The notes: a model not told the origin generated them from the sequence alone. 64,000 bases of DNA from Acidulodesulfobacterium sp021802425 (GCA_021802425.1 JAJZXJ010000006.1:1-64000); one strand, 5' to 3'; shown: positions 41,545-51,203, numbered from the stretch's first letter. Made by a program: numbers and translations.

Positions 41545-42741
41545 TTACCGCGGCATGCCTTGCGCTAAAATATCCGAAAAATAGGCGTCCATCGCAATAG
41601 TTTTATTTAAATTGTAACCGGTTTTATCTATATATTCCGCCGTTAACTCAATCATATTTAATAATCTTTGCGGAGTAATCTTAGAATCTTTTATAAACTT
41701 CCCGATGCTTTCGCAAATATCTATATTATATAATAATTTTTTATTTTTTGTCATGCGGTAAATATAAACATCCCTCAGGATGAACAAAAATATTTCAAAT
41801 AATTCGGCCTTATTTTCATTATCTTTATCTTTATTCTTTTCGTTCAAATTTTTTAAAACCCTGTTAAACTCGTCCGACATATCATATCCGAGCAATGCCG
41901 GATCGCTATAAAAGGGTTCGTTAAAAATCAGCGTTAAAATCGATTTTCTTGTTTCAAAATATTGGCCCTCTGCCAACTTTTCGAAATTTGAATAACTGCC
42001 TTTCGCAAGCCTTGAGTAAACCGTTAAAATATCGTCAGGCGTTTCCGTTAACACGGCTTTAAAGGCATCAAATAAAACCTCATCGGGAACAGGTTTAAAA
42101 GCAAGCAGGGAGCATCTCGAAACAATGGTCGGCAAAAGGCCGTTTATATTCGATGAAATTAAAATAAAAACGGTCTTATCCGGCGGCTCTTCAAGGATTT
42201 TCAAGAGGGCATTCATTGCGTTTGGATTCATTGCCTGCGCATCGTCTATTATGACAAACCTGTGACCCCCGAAGGAGGGGGTTAAACTTAAAAGCGAATT
42301 AACCTGATGAATTTTTTCAATTTTTATTGAATTTCCGGAAGGTTCCACAATTATCAGATTCTGGTTTGTTTCGTTTAATACCCCGCTGCACGAAGGGCAT
42401 TTCCCGCAAAAATACCCGCTTAATGTTTTGGCGTCCGCGGTTTTATAGTTGCCTGATTCCTCATTCTTGGAATCTTTATAATCTTTATAATCTTTCTCTT
42501 CAAAAAGAGACAAAGCGGGGGGATTTTCGGGATTTTCTTTAATCCCTGTCCGGCTGCCGGTGCAATATGAGTAGTCTCTGCATAAAACGGAAGCGGCAAA
42601 AGATGTTGCGACAAACCTTTTTCCGATATTTTTTTGCCCGTAAAATAAAAGCCCCTGGGGTATCCTGTCGTTCGCGAACAGCTCATTTAAAAACCCTATA
42701 GATTTTTCATGCCCTATTATTTTAGAAATGCCGTAATCCAT
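41545..42741 (-). CDS. holB: DNA polymerase III delta' subunit
   Basis: The 398-residue AAA+ protein has GQKNIGKR at the Walker A position, a zinc module (CRDYSYC ... CGKCPSC), FVIIDDAQAMNPNAMNALLKILEEPP and SRCSLLAFKPV. The clamp-loader delta' subunit helps load the sliding clamp. Between the zinc cysteines there is a 45-residue low-complexity insert (including KDYKDYKDSK) encoded by 9-bp tandem repeats of AATCTTTAT. Another 9-bp repeat (AATCCRTAT) spans the start codon. A MITE-like element lies between it and tmk. Confidence 0.92.
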   Translation of the reverse strand: MDYGISKIIGHEKSIGFLNELFANDRIPQGLLFYGQKNIGKRFVATSFAASVLCRDYSYCTGSRTGIKENPENPPALSLFEEKDYKDYKDSKNEESGNYKTADAKTLSGYFCGKCPSCSGVLNETNQNLIIVEPSGNSIKIEKIHQVNSLLSLTPSFGGHRFVIIDDAQAMNPNAMNALLKILEEPPDKTVFILISSNINGLLPTIVSRCSLLAFKPVPDEVLFDAFKAVLTETPDDILTVYSRLAKGSYSNFEKLAEGQYFETRKSILTLIFNEPFYSDPALLGYDMSDEFNRVLKNLNEKNKDKDNENKAELFEIFLFILRDVYIYRMTKNKKLLYNIDICESIGKFIKDSKITPQRLLNMIELTAEYIDKTGYNLNKTIAMDAYFSDILAQGMPR

Positions 42742-42806
42742 ATAATCCGTATAATCCGTAAATTTTATATTTATCCCGAATTTAAAAACTTAATATAAAG
42801 CATTAA

Positions 42807-42966
42807 CTCACCGTTAGAAACTATTAAAATGGTTTCAACATATTATAAATTCTGGATTCCCGCTTTCGCGGGAATGACAATACAGGAATTTAACTTCTCA
42901 CCCAACGGGTGTCATTCCCGCGAAAGCGGGAATCCAGAAAAAGAAATTTCTAACGGTGATTTAAGG
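42807..42966. mobile_element. MITE-like composite inverted repeat between tmk and holB
   Basis: Perfect 30-base inner arms, each beginning TTCTGGATTCCCGCTTTCGC and its complement, lie at 42850-42879 and 42910-42939 with a 30-base loop. Outer arms TCACCGTTAGAAA and TTTCTAACGGTGA lie at 42808-42820 and 42947-42959. The 11-mer TAAAGCATTAA occurs just outside at 42796-42806 and 42967-42977, like a target duplication. No transposase is encoded. The right boundary supplies the tmk stop codon. Confidence 0.72.
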
Positions 42967-43647
42967 TAAAGCATTAATTAATTTCACAATATCTTTGGTT
43001 ATCATATCGGCTATGTCCTTAGCGGGGGCGGCTGCGTCGATTTTCTTAATCCTGCTTTTAAACCTGTCCCCAAGATATATGTAATTAGTTCTGACCCTGT
43101 CGAAAAAATCTAAGGGTTCGCTGTCAAAACCGTCAAACTTGCCCGCCCTTCCGTTTAATCTCTTTAAGGCGTCCTCCGGCTTTAAATCGAAAAGGTAGGT
43201 TCTGTTTATGCCGACATTTTTTTGCCCGAGGACAAAATCGTTTATAGTTAAAATAAGCTCTTCAAAGCTTTTATCGTTTTTACCGTTTGAGTAAACCGCC
43301 TGATAGGCGTATGTGGAATCGATAAACCGATCGCACAGTATAACATCAAAATCCTTTAGTTTTATTGAAATTTCTTCCAAATGGACTACTCTATCTGCCG
43401 AAAATAAAAATAACGCCATAATAGAAACCGTTTTTTTGCCCAATGTTTTTAAAAAGGATAAATCTATATTCTTCCCGAAGTCTCTCCCGATAATAATATC
43501 TTTGACAACCGTTCCCAGATAAGTGCCTGTCGGCTCCTGCGTGAGCAAGACTCTATACCCCGCCTCTCTTAAAGAACCTGCTATCAAATTTGCGGCGGTG
43601 GTTTTGCCCGCTCCGTCGATACCTTCAAGCGTTATAAAAATTCCCAC
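42961..43647 (-). CDS. tmk: thymidylate kinase
   Basis: From the GTG at 43647 the protein has 228 residues and begins VGIFITLEGIDGAGKTTAAN, exactly where the family normally starts. An upstream ATG at 43704 would add 19 hydrophobic residues. P-loop EGIDGAGKT, the DR(F)IDSTYAYQ motif and the LFDLKPEDALKRL region are canonical. It phosphorylates dTMP to dTDP. The last codons (NALP stop) overlap the edge of the MITE-like element. It precedes holB, as usual. Confidence 0.93.
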   Translation of the reverse strand: MGIFITLEGIDGAGKTTAANLIAGSLREAGYRVLLTQEPTGTYLGTVVKDIIIGRDFGKNIDLSFLKTLGKKTVSIMALFLFSADRVVHLEEISIKLKDFDVILCDRFIDSTYAYQAVYSNGKNDKSFEELILTINDFVLGQKNVGINRTYLFDLKPEDALKRLNGRAGKFDGFDSEPLDFFDRVRTNYIYLGDRFKSRIKKIDAAAPAKDIADMITKDIVKLINALP

Positions 43648-43766
43648 GATAAATTCCGTAATTATGCTATAATTAAAAAGTTTGAATAAAAAATCCAAAA
43701 TCATATCATAACATAAAAATTATAAAAATTTAAAAAATATATGGGGGAGGTCCGGTTTTTCCATTT

Positions 43767-44888
43767 ATGGAATTAGATTTATTCGATTATAAATTCGACG
43801 AAAAATTAATCGCAAAATACCCGCTTAAAAAACGGGATGAAGCAAGACTTCTTGCGGTGGATGTAAAAAATTTTAAAATGGAGCACAAGAAATTTTACGA
43901 CATAACAAATTATATAAATAAAAACGACGCCGTCATAGTCAACAACTCTTTCGTCAAGAAAGCAAGAATATTCGGCAGGAGGCAGACGGGCGGAAAAGTA
44001 GAAATATTTATCACCGAATTCCCTTTTAACATATCGTTTCCGCTCAGGCTGAACGCCCTTATAAAATCGCATAAAACCGTTAAAGATGGGGAAGAAATAC
44101 TGATAACCGAAGAAAATAAAACGGAAAATAAAGCCGGCGAAGAAGGCGATAGAGAAGATGCCTTTATAAAAAGCGGGAATTATCTTAAAATTACCGCTCT
44201 AAAGAATTATGGAAACGGAAATTACGATATTCTGATAAATAACAAAGAAGACAGCGATTTCCTGTTCGATAAATGCGCGGAAATACCTCTCCCTCCTTAC
44301 CTTAAAAGGGGTGCGGAAGATATAGACGAGTCGTACTATCAAACGGTTTACGCCGATAATTTAAGCGGTTCTTCCGTTGCGGCTCCAACCGCCGGACTTC
44401 ATTTTACCGGCGATCTGATAAATAAAATTAACGGAAAGGGTGGAATTTTTGCGAATGTTTCTTTAAATATCGGGCTTGGAACATTTATGCCCGTCAGGGA
44501 AAAAGACATAAGCAAACATAATATACACCTTGAAACTTATACGATTTCGGAAAAAACGGCTCGTTTAATTAACGAAACATTAAAATCGGGTAATAAAATC
44601 ATAATTACGGGAACATCTTCGGTCAGGTGTCTCGAATCAAGCGCGGATAGCGGCGGAATTTTAATTCCGGCCGCGGAAAAATCGACATCTTTGTATATCC
44701 GCCCCGGCTATAAATTTAAAATAACAAAAAACCTTATAACAAACTTTCATCAGCCAAAATCGTCCCTATTTATTATGATTTGCGCCTTAATAGGCATAGA
44801 CAAAACAAAAGCCGTTTACGAAGAGGCTGTAAAAAACGGCTATTCCCTTTTTAGTTACGGGGATGCCATGTATTTATATAATATTTAA
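43767..44888 (+). CDS. queA: S-adenosylmethionine:tRNA ribosyltransferase-isomerase QueA
   Basis: The 373-residue protein has LFDYKFDEKLIAKYPLKKRDEARLL at the N-terminus, then YQTVYADNLSGSSVAAPTAGLHFT, IGLGTFMPVREKDISKHNIHLETYTIS and NFHQPKSSLFIMICALIG, all QueA signatures. It moves the ribosyl part of SAM onto 7-aminomethyl-7-deazaguanine in tRNA, making epoxyqueuosine. A GGGGGAGG site lies upstream of the ATG. A charged, low-complexity stretch (about 112-133) is an insertion. Confidence 0.96.
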   Translation: MELDLFDYKFDEKLIAKYPLKKRDEARLLAVDVKNFKMEHKKFYDITNYINKNDAVIVNNSFVKKARIFGRRQTGGKVEIFITEFPFNISFPLRLNALIKSHKTVKDGEEILITEENKTENKAGEEGDREDAFIKSGNYLKITALKNYGNGNYDILINNKEDSDFLFDKCAEIPLPPYLKRGAEDIDESYYQTVYADNLSGSSVAAPTAGLHFTGDLINKINGKGGIFANVSLNIGLGTFMPVREKDISKHNIHLETYTISEKTARLINETLKSGNKIIITGTSSVRCLESSADSGGILIPAAEKSTSLYIRPGYKFKITKNLITNFHQPKSSLFIMICALIGIDKTKAVYEEAVKNGYSLFSYGDAMYLYNI

Positions 44889-44912
44889 AAATTAATTTTT
44901 TTAATATATAAT
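44884..44912 (+). promoter_or_regulatory. possible internal promoter before tgt, leaderless type
   Basis: TTTAAA (44884-44889), a 17-base spacer and TATAAT (44907-44912) stand 7 bases before the tgt ATG at 44920. There is no ribosome site. It would allow tgt expression independent of queA. Confidence 0.42.
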
Positions 44913-44919
44913 TTTTAAG

Positions 44920-46029
44920 ATGTTTAAAATAATTAAAAAAGATGAATGCACAGGCGCCAGAATAGCCGAGCTTTCCACTAAAAACGGCATTATAGAAACG
45001 CCGGTTTTTATGCCTGTCGGGACAATAGGAACGGTAAAATCGTTATCCCCTTTCGAAATCTATGACGAGGGTTTTAAGGTTATGCTCGGAAACACTTACC
45101 ATCTTTTTTTGCGTCCCGGCATAGACATAATAAAAAAATTCGGCTCTTTAAGGAATTTTACAAGATATAAAGGAATGATTTTAACCGACTCCGGCGGGTT
45201 TCAAATTTTTAGCCTCGCCAAATTTGCCAAAGTTAAAGACGACGGGGTTTCATTTATGTCCCATATAGACGGCGAGACGCACTTTTTTACCCCTGAGCGC
45301 GTCGTTGAGATACAGGAGGCGCTTGATTCCGATATAATGATGCAGCTGGATGTATTTTCAGGACCTGAAGCCTCAAGGGATAAGGCGGAAAAAGACCTTG
45401 ACATAACGATAAAATGGGCAGAAAGATCAATGTCGGCAAAAAAAAAGGACGGCAATCTCCTTTTTCTTATATCCCAGGGCAACTTTTTTGAAGACCTGAG
45501 GGAAAAATCGGCCAGAATCATGTCCGGGTTTGATGCCGACGGTTATGCGATAGGCGGGTTGGCCGTCGGGGAAACAAAAGAAATTATGTTTAAGATGTTA
45601 GCCTCGTCGGCATCAAACCTTCCCGAAAACAAGCCGAGATACCTTATGGGCGTCGGAACGCCCGAAGATATTATAAATGCGGTATCTCTGGGCGTAGATA
45701 TGTTTGATTGCGTAATGCCCACAAGAAATGCAAGAAACGGTTTCGTGTTTACATCCTCCGGCACCCTGAACATTAAAAACTCAAAGTATAAATCCGAAAC
45801 GGGACCGCTTGATGCAGGTTGCGGCTGTTTTTGTTGTAAAAATTTTAGCGCCGCTTATGTAAGGCATATCTTTATGACAAAAGAAATATTTTCGCAAAGG
45901 CTTTTAACATTGCATAATCTTCATTTTTATCAGGATCTAATTGTAAAAATAAGGCAGGCGATAAAGGAAAACAGTTTTCTTAATATGTTAAACAAAATAA
46001 ATATGCAAAAACCTTCATCTTTGTTTTGA
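44920..46029 (+). CDS. tgt: queuine/preQ1 tRNA-guanine transglycosylase
   Basis: The 369-residue TIM-barrel has VFMPVGTIGTVKSLSP, MILTDSGGFQIFSLA with its catalytic aspartate, LDVFSGPEASRDKAEKDL, GGLAVGE, MFDCVMPTRNARNG with the second aspartate, and the zinc-binding CGCFCCKNFSAAYVRH. It exchanges guanine-34 of tRNA for preQ1, the step before QueA. It follows queA by 31 bases and precedes yajC-secDF, the standard proteobacterial order. Confidence 0.98.
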   Translation: MFKIIKKDECTGARIAELSTKNGIIETPVFMPVGTIGTVKSLSPFEIYDEGFKVMLGNTYHLFLRPGIDIIKKFGSLRNFTRYKGMILTDSGGFQIFSLAKFAKVKDDGVSFMSHIDGETHFFTPERVVEIQEALDSDIMMQLDVFSGPEASRDKAEKDLDITIKWAERSMSAKKKDGNLLFLISQGNFFEDLREKSARIMSGFDADGYAIGGLAVGETKEIMFKMLASSASNLPENKPRYLMGVGTPEDIINAVSLGVDMFDCVMPTRNARNGFVFTSSGTLNIKNSKYKSETGPLDAGCGCFCCKNFSAAYVRHIFMTKEIFSQRLLTLHNLHFYQDLIVKIRQAIKENSFLNMLNKINMQKPSSLF

Positions 46030-46093
46030 CTTTATTTTAATTTAAATATAATATTAATAAAACCTGATAAAAATTTATAAAAATAAAATCAAA

Positions 46094-46150
46094 AAGGAGG
46101 TAACAGGGCTTAATCTAAAACTTAAAACAGCATTAAGCCTTTAAACTATT
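46094..46150 (+). promoter_or_regulatory. yajC leader: strong ribosome site separated from ATG by a hairpin
   Basis: AAGGAGG (46094-46100) is a near-ideal ribosome site but lies 50 bases before the ATG at 46151. The arms at 46105-46114 and 46132-46141 pair over 10 bp (one G-U). Folding them leaves about 13 bases between the ribosome site and the start codon. Confidence 0.5.
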
Positions 46151-46501
46151 ATGAAAAATTTATTCAATCCGTTTAATCTATTTACCGTAAAAAATGCCTA
46201 TGCGGCATCCGCCGCATCTTCCGGACAGGGCGGCTGGGAGGGAACATTGTGGAGTTTTGCCCCGCTAATCGCTATCGTGGTTATCTTTTACCTGTTGGTA
46301 ATATTGCCCCAGCAAAAAAGGACAAAAGACCATAAGAAAATGATAGATTCTTTAAAAGTGGGAGACGAGATTCTTACCAACGGCGGTATTTACGGCATTA
46401 TATCCGGAATAGCCGACCAGGTCTTTACGATAGAAATAGCAAAAGACGTTAAAATCAAAATTGCAAAAAATGCCATAGCGACAAAGACTTCTAAATCATA
46501 A
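46151..46501 (+). CDS. yajC: Sec translocon accessory protein YajC
   Basis: The 116-residue protein has one membrane segment (LIAIVVIFYLLVILPQQKRTKDHKKM) followed by the YajC domain SLKVGDEILTNGGIYGIISGI. It joins SecDF in the holotranslocon. The first 30 residues, Asn- and Ala-rich, are longer than usual. It precedes secD. Confidence 0.95.
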   Translation: MKNLFNPFNLFTVKNAYAASAASSGQGGWEGTLWSFAPLIAIVVIFYLLVILPQQKRTKDHKKMIDSLKVGDEILTNGGIYGIISGIADQVFTIEIAKDVKIKIAKNAIATKTSKS

Positions 46502-46580
46502 ACGGGCTTCAAGAACCTGCGGCGTCTATTATTTTACAAAAATTAAAAACCATATATTCACATATTCATAGGAAAATCCG

Positions 46581-48146
46581 ATGAAACCTGTTAAAACCAG
46601 ATTGATTTTAATAATTTCTCTTATAGTTATATCTATTTTTTCGGTAATTCCCTCGATTTATCCAAACACGCCCGGCTGGTGGAAAGCCGTCATCGGCAAC
46701 GCGGAGATGCGTTTAGGACTCGATCTTCAGGGCGGCGTTTATCTTGTCGAAAGAGTCGAGACCGGCAAAGCGGTAAAAGAAAAACTTTATAAGGATTACA
46801 CGGATATAAAATCATTCGTTGAAAGTAAAGGCTACGGCAAAGATGCCGTAAGTTTCGAAGATTCACATATAAAAATTAAGGGAAAACTTTTAAAAAATAC
46901 GCAGGAACTGACAAAATATCTTGCGGAACATCACGGTTCCCTGCATCTCATGGACGATAAAATATATTTTAAAAAATCGGCTCTTTCAAAATATAAAGAA
47001 GAGGCGGTAAGCGGCGCCGTGGAGGTTATGAGAAACAGGATCGACCAGTTTGGCTTAGTCGCTCCAAAAATTGCCAGACAGGGCAAAAATTTAATAGTCG
47101 TGGAACTGCCCGGCGTCAAGGATGTTAAACAGGCCGTTAAGCTTATAGGAAAAACCGCAAGATTAACATTCAAATTAGTTGACGATAAACACAGCCTGCT
47201 AAAAGCATTAAACGGAAAAATCCCGAAGGGAGACGAAATTCTTTACCATACAACCTACAACAAATTTTCTCATAAAACGACAAAAAGGCCGTATCTTATA
47301 GAAAAGTCTATTTTAATGAGCGGGGCCGAAATTTCAAGCGCAAATGTCCAGATAAACCGTTACAATCAACCTATTGTCGGGGTCGCTTTGAATTCGGACG
47401 GGGCAAAAAAATTTGGGGATATAACTACAAAATACACGGGCAAAAGGCTTGCCATTATACTCGACGACAATGTAATCTCGGCTCCCGTTATAGAAGAACC
47501 TATACTGGGCGGAAACGCTTCTATTTCCGGAAGATTTACCATGGCTCAGGCTAATAATCTCGCAATAGCCCTTCGTTCAGGGGCATTACCCGCTCCGGTA
47601 AAAATAATCCAGAATGAAACGGTAGGCCCTACTCTGGGGGCGGACTCCATACATGCGGGCATACTTGCCGCCATTGTCGGAACTATCTTAGTTATCGGAT
47701 TTATGATATTTTATTACAAACTATCGGGATTAATCGCAGATTTTGCCCTTCTTGAAAATGTATTATTCCTTATGGCCGCTCTATCCTTGTTCGGCGCGAC
47801 CTTGACTCTTCCCGGCATCGCAGGAATAATTCTTACCATAGGTATGGCGGTTGATTCGAATGTCCTTATTTTTGAAAGGATAAGGGAGGAATTAAGAGAA
47901 AATAAACCGGTGGTTATTGCTATCGAAAACGGGTATAACAAGGCATTTTTTACGATTTTAGATTCTCATGTCACCGCTCTTATAACCGCCGCCGTCTTAT
48001 TCTATTTTGGTTCCGGTCCCGTAAAAGGCTTTGCCGTAACATTATCTCTCGGCATTATTATAAATCTGTTTACTTCGTTAGTCGGCACAAAGGTTATATT
48101 CGACATTATATCGAACAAAAGGGAACTTAACAAATTAAGCATTTAA
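46581..48146 (+). CDS. secD: protein translocase subunit SecD
   Basis: The 521-residue protein has an N-terminal membrane segment, the periplasmic P1 region beginning LGLDLQGGVYLV, VMRNRIDQFGLVAPKIARQGKNLIVVELPG, and five C-terminal membrane segments with VGPTLGADSIHAG and GIILTIGMAVDSNVLIFERIREE. SecDF uses the proton gradient to pull exported proteins through SecYEG. It is followed after 25 bases by secF. Confidence 0.97.
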   Translation: MKPVKTRLILIISLIVISIFSVIPSIYPNTPGWWKAVIGNAEMRLGLDLQGGVYLVERVETGKAVKEKLYKDYTDIKSFVESKGYGKDAVSFEDSHIKIKGKLLKNTQELTKYLAEHHGSLHLMDDKIYFKKSALSKYKEEAVSGAVEVMRNRIDQFGLVAPKIARQGKNLIVVELPGVKDVKQAVKLIGKTARLTFKLVDDKHSLLKALNGKIPKGDEILYHTTYNKFSHKTTKRPYLIEKSILMSGAEISSANVQINRYNQPIVGVALNSDGAKKFGDITTKYTGKRLAIILDDNVISAPVIEEPILGGNASISGRFTMAQANNLAIALRSGALPAPVKIIQNETVGPTLGADSIHAGILAAIVGTILVIGFMIFYYKLSGLIADFALLENVLFLMAALSLFGATLTLPGIAGIILTIGMAVDSNVLIFERIREELRENKPVVIAIENGYNKAFFTILDSHVTALITAAVLFYFGSGPVKGFAVTLSLGIIINLFTSLVGTKVIFDIISNKRELNKLSI

Positions 48147-48171
48147 TTCTCATTCAAGGAGTTAAGAAAAA

Positions 48172-49077
48172 TTGGAATTTATAAAAAACACAAATTTTAA
48201 TTTTATCGGCAAAAAAAAATATTCGTTCGTATTATCGTCTATTCTTGTAATACTCGGGTTAATAGAACTAATTACGATGATTCTGGGCATGGCAAAAATC
48301 GGAATAGATTTTACCGGCGGGCTGTCTTTGCAGCTTTCGTTTCAACATAAAATATCCGTCGCGGATGTCAGGAGAGAACTTCTGTCAAAAGGGTTTAAAG
48401 ATGTAAAAATCGTTAAAATAAAGGGTAAAAATGATATTATAATCCAAACTAAAGCGGTGGCTAAGGATTTAAATAAATATACCGATGAAATAAGGGCAAC
48501 TATACAAAATGCCTTTAAAAACAATCCGTCTAAAGTGTTAAATAATGAAATGATCGGGCCCTCCGTCGGTAAAAAATTAGCTAAAGACGCTATTGTCGCA
48601 ATTATAATATCGATTATTGCAATCATACTTTATATAACATGGAGATTTGAATTTAGATTCGGTCTTGCCGCCGCTGTCGGTCTTGCCCACGATGTCCTTG
48701 CGCTTATGGGAATTATTTTTATTTTTCAGAAAGAAATAACCCTTCTTGTTATTACGGCGATTTTAACTGTTGCGGGTTATTCCCTTACCGATAAAGTCGT
48801 TGTTTTTGACAGAATTAGAGAAAACTTGAAAAAAAGAGCGGAGAAGACAGAGCAAATTAATTTAAATGACCTGGTAAATAAAAGTATAAACGAGGTTTTG
48901 ACAAGAACTGTCGTTACATCGCTTACGGTAATCTTAGTGGTTTTATCTTTGTTTTTCCTCGGCGGCATAGTTCTTCATGACTTTGCTTTTACATTATTAT
49001 GGGGGGTTTTAATCGGGACATACTCTTCGATATTCATCGCAAGCCCCGTAATGATTATGTTAAACGAAAATAAATAA
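48172..49077 (+). CDS. secF: protein translocase subunit SecF
   Basis: The 301-residue protein has six membrane segments and the family motifs IGIDFTGGLSLQL, NEMIGPSVGKKLAKDA, AAAVGLAHDVLALMGI and GYSLTDKVVVFDRIREN. It starts at a TTG with AAGGAG about 12 bases upstream. It acts with SecD. Confidence 0.96.
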   Translation: MEFIKNTNFNFIGKKKYSFVLSSILVILGLIELITMILGMAKIGIDFTGGLSLQLSFQHKISVADVRRELLSKGFKDVKIVKIKGKNDIIIQTKAVAKDLNKYTDEIRATIQNAFKNNPSKVLNNEMIGPSVGKKLAKDAIVAIIISIIAIILYITWRFEFRFGLAAAVGLAHDVLALMGIIFIFQKEITLLVITAILTVAGYSLTDKVVVFDRIRENLKKRAEKTEQINLNDLVNKSINEVLTRTVVTSLTVILVVLSLFFLGGIVLHDFAFTLLWGVLIGTYSSIFIASPVMIMLNENK

Positions 49078-49085
49078 TTTAAAAT

Positions 49086-51203
49086 ATGCAAAAAAATTAT
49101 GTTGAAGAACATATAGAAGAATATCTAAAAAAAACATTTGCTCAAATATACCCAACCGCTTCAAATACCACCCTTGTATCTTTAGTCCTGAAAAGAATTA
49201 ATTCCCAGTTAAACTTCGATCCCTTTTTTTTGGAAGAATTTTGCAAAGATGAACCCGCCAAAGCTCCCATAGATAACTACTTAAACAACTTTGTATCTAA
49301 CTATTTAAGTCCGTCCCTAAAATCTTTGAGCGACCCTTTTCTAATTAAAGACATGGATAAGGCTGTAGAGCGTATAACTAAAGCGTTGATAGAAGATGAA
49401 AACATTTGCATTTACGGGGATTACGATGTGGATGGAATAACTTCGACTTCCTTTCTTGTTTCTTTTTTAAGGGAAATAAAAAACCTGATGAAGGCGGGCG
49501 GCAATGACAACACTATTTTTTATAAATTGCCCGACAGAATAAAAGACGGTTACGGACTTGGAATAGAACCGATTAACGAGATTTATGATTTCATAAATCA
49601 AAAGGGCGGTAAACCTCTATCCTTACTGATAACCGTCGATTTAGGCATAACGAATGTTAAAGAGGTATCGTATGCAAATTCAAAAAATATAGATGTAATA
49701 ATATGCGACCACCACGAAATTCCTGCTAAAATGCAGGCTTCCAAAAATAACGACAAATTATTATTTAAGGAAAGCGCGGGCGGGGTTAAAGAAGAAGAAA
49801 CATGCTTGGAGGAAATTTTGCCCGATGCGTATGCGATACTTAATCCCAAGCGAAAAGGCGATAGGTTTCCTTTTAAACTTTTACCCGGGGTCGGCATTGC
49901 CTTTAATTTGGGGATTGCATTAAGAAAACGGTTGGTGATAAACGGTTTAATTAATACCCGCCCGGACGAGGTTCGTGCCGTGCTGAACCTTAAGGATTAT
50001 CTCGATATCGTCTGCCTCGGCATTATAGCGGATATAGTTCCTATGTACGGGGATAACAGGACGCTCACATATTACGGATTAAAGAAAATTAACGGCAGCC
50101 CCAGACCCGGCATAAAGGAGCTTAAAAGGATTTGCGGCCTCCACTTTGACAATGTTAACGAATCTGATGTTGCATGGAAAATCGCCCCAAAAATTAATGC
50201 GTCCGGCAGGGTCTCCGACCCGTCCATAGCCGTTGAACTTTTAACGCAAAAAGACCCTGAAGATGTCTATAGGCTCGCTCAGGAATTGGATGCCGCCAAC
50301 AGAAAAAGACAGGCGCTTGAAGACATTTGTTTCAACGAGGCAATAAGTCAAATTAACGAAAAAAACTTAAAGGAGGACGGCGCTCCAATCCTCATTTTAA
50401 ACGGGCAGTCATGGCATCCCGGCGTTATCGGCATTGTTTCGTCAAAATTAGTCGATTATTTACAAAAACCCGTTTTACTTCTTACCGGTTATAAAGACAG
50501 CGTATATATCGGCTCTGCCCGGTCTTGCGGCAATATCGACATTTATGCGTTTTTAAAAAATTACGAATCATTTTTTGCCAAGTTCGGAGGGCATAAAATG
50601 GCTTGCGGGCTCACAATCAAAAAGGGGCAGAGTTTCGACGGCTTTATGTCTTGCATTTCCAAAAATGCCGTCCGAATTCCCGAACCCGATGTTAATCTCA
50701 ATCCAGATTATTTAAACAATTCCACCCCCGAAGGTAATAAAATTCTTGATTACGATGAAGAAATCGATTTAAACGCCGTCGTCAAAAAAGATTTAACGGG
50801 TTTAATTAAGCTGATGTCCCCGCACGGACCTTTGAACGAACAGCCAAGATTTTTGATAAGGGATATTACCCTTTTAAATATTAATAAAAGAGAGTTTAAA
50901 AATAAAAACGCAAATTCAAAAAAAAACGGTTTATTTAACTGTTATTTTACGCTTAATATCGAAGGTTCTTCCGGTAACAACAATATAAAACCAAAGGCAT
51001 TTTTATTTAATAAGAGCAAAGCCTTCATGGGTACCTTTGGGAAAGTGATGGAAGGAAGGAGCGGTGAAAGCGGTGAATATGAAACTACGGGAAGTATTTT
51101 CGGCGATTACGATAAAGACGGCGATTATAAAAATAAAATTCCCGTTAACGGCATTATATTCGAATTTTTTAACGGATATATTAAAATACTAAATTTTATT
51201 TAA
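49086..51203 (+). CDS. recJ: single-stranded-DNA exonuclease RecJ
   Basis: The 705-residue protein, longer than the usual 560-580, has the DHH domain motifs CIYGDYDVDGITSTS, TVDLG, CDHHEIPA and LNPKR, then DIVCLGIIADIVPM and DHHA1 SKFGGHKMACGLTI. The last part (about 560-705) is an OB-like domain with low-complexity inserts. RecJ degrades single-stranded DNA 5' to 3' in recombination and mismatch repair. It follows secF by 8 bases, a common order. Confidence 0.95.
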   Translation: MQKNYVEEHIEEYLKKTFAQIYPTASNTTLVSLVLKRINSQLNFDPFFLEEFCKDEPAKAPIDNYLNNFVSNYLSPSLKSLSDPFLIKDMDKAVERITKALIEDENICIYGDYDVDGITSTSFLVSFLREIKNLMKAGGNDNTIFYKLPDRIKDGYGLGIEPINEIYDFINQKGGKPLSLLITVDLGITNVKEVSYANSKNIDVIICDHHEIPAKMQASKNNDKLLFKESAGGVKEEETCLEEILPDAYAILNPKRKGDRFPFKLLPGVGIAFNLGIALRKRLVINGLINTRPDEVRAVLNLKDYLDIVCLGIIADIVPMYGDNRTLTYYGLKKINGSPRPGIKELKRICGLHFDNVNESDVAWKIAPKINASGRVSDPSIAVELLTQKDPEDVYRLAQELDAANRKRQALEDICFNEAISQINEKNLKEDGAPILILNGQSWHPGVIGIVSSKLVDYLQKPVLLLTGYKDSVYIGSARSCGNIDIYAFLKNYESFFAKFGGHKMACGLTIKKGQSFDGFMSCISKNAVRIPEPDVNLNPDYLNNSTPEGNKILDYDEEIDLNAVVKKDLTGLIKLMSPHGPLNEQPRFLIRDITLLNINKREFKNKNANSKKNGLFNCYFTLNIEGSSGNNNIKPKAFLFNKSKAFMGTFGKVMEGRSGESGEYETTGSIFGDYDKDGDYKNKIPVNGIIFEFFNGYIKILNFI

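Noticed and set aside
42808..42959. Complete insertion sequence between tmk and holB
   Set aside because: The element is about 150 bases with no open frame, so it is at most a non-autonomous miniature element.
43648..43704. Upstream ATG extending tmk by 19 residues
   Set aside because: The extension is hydrophobic and unlike thymidylate kinases, which begin directly before FITLEGIDGAGKT; the GTG at 43647 fits.
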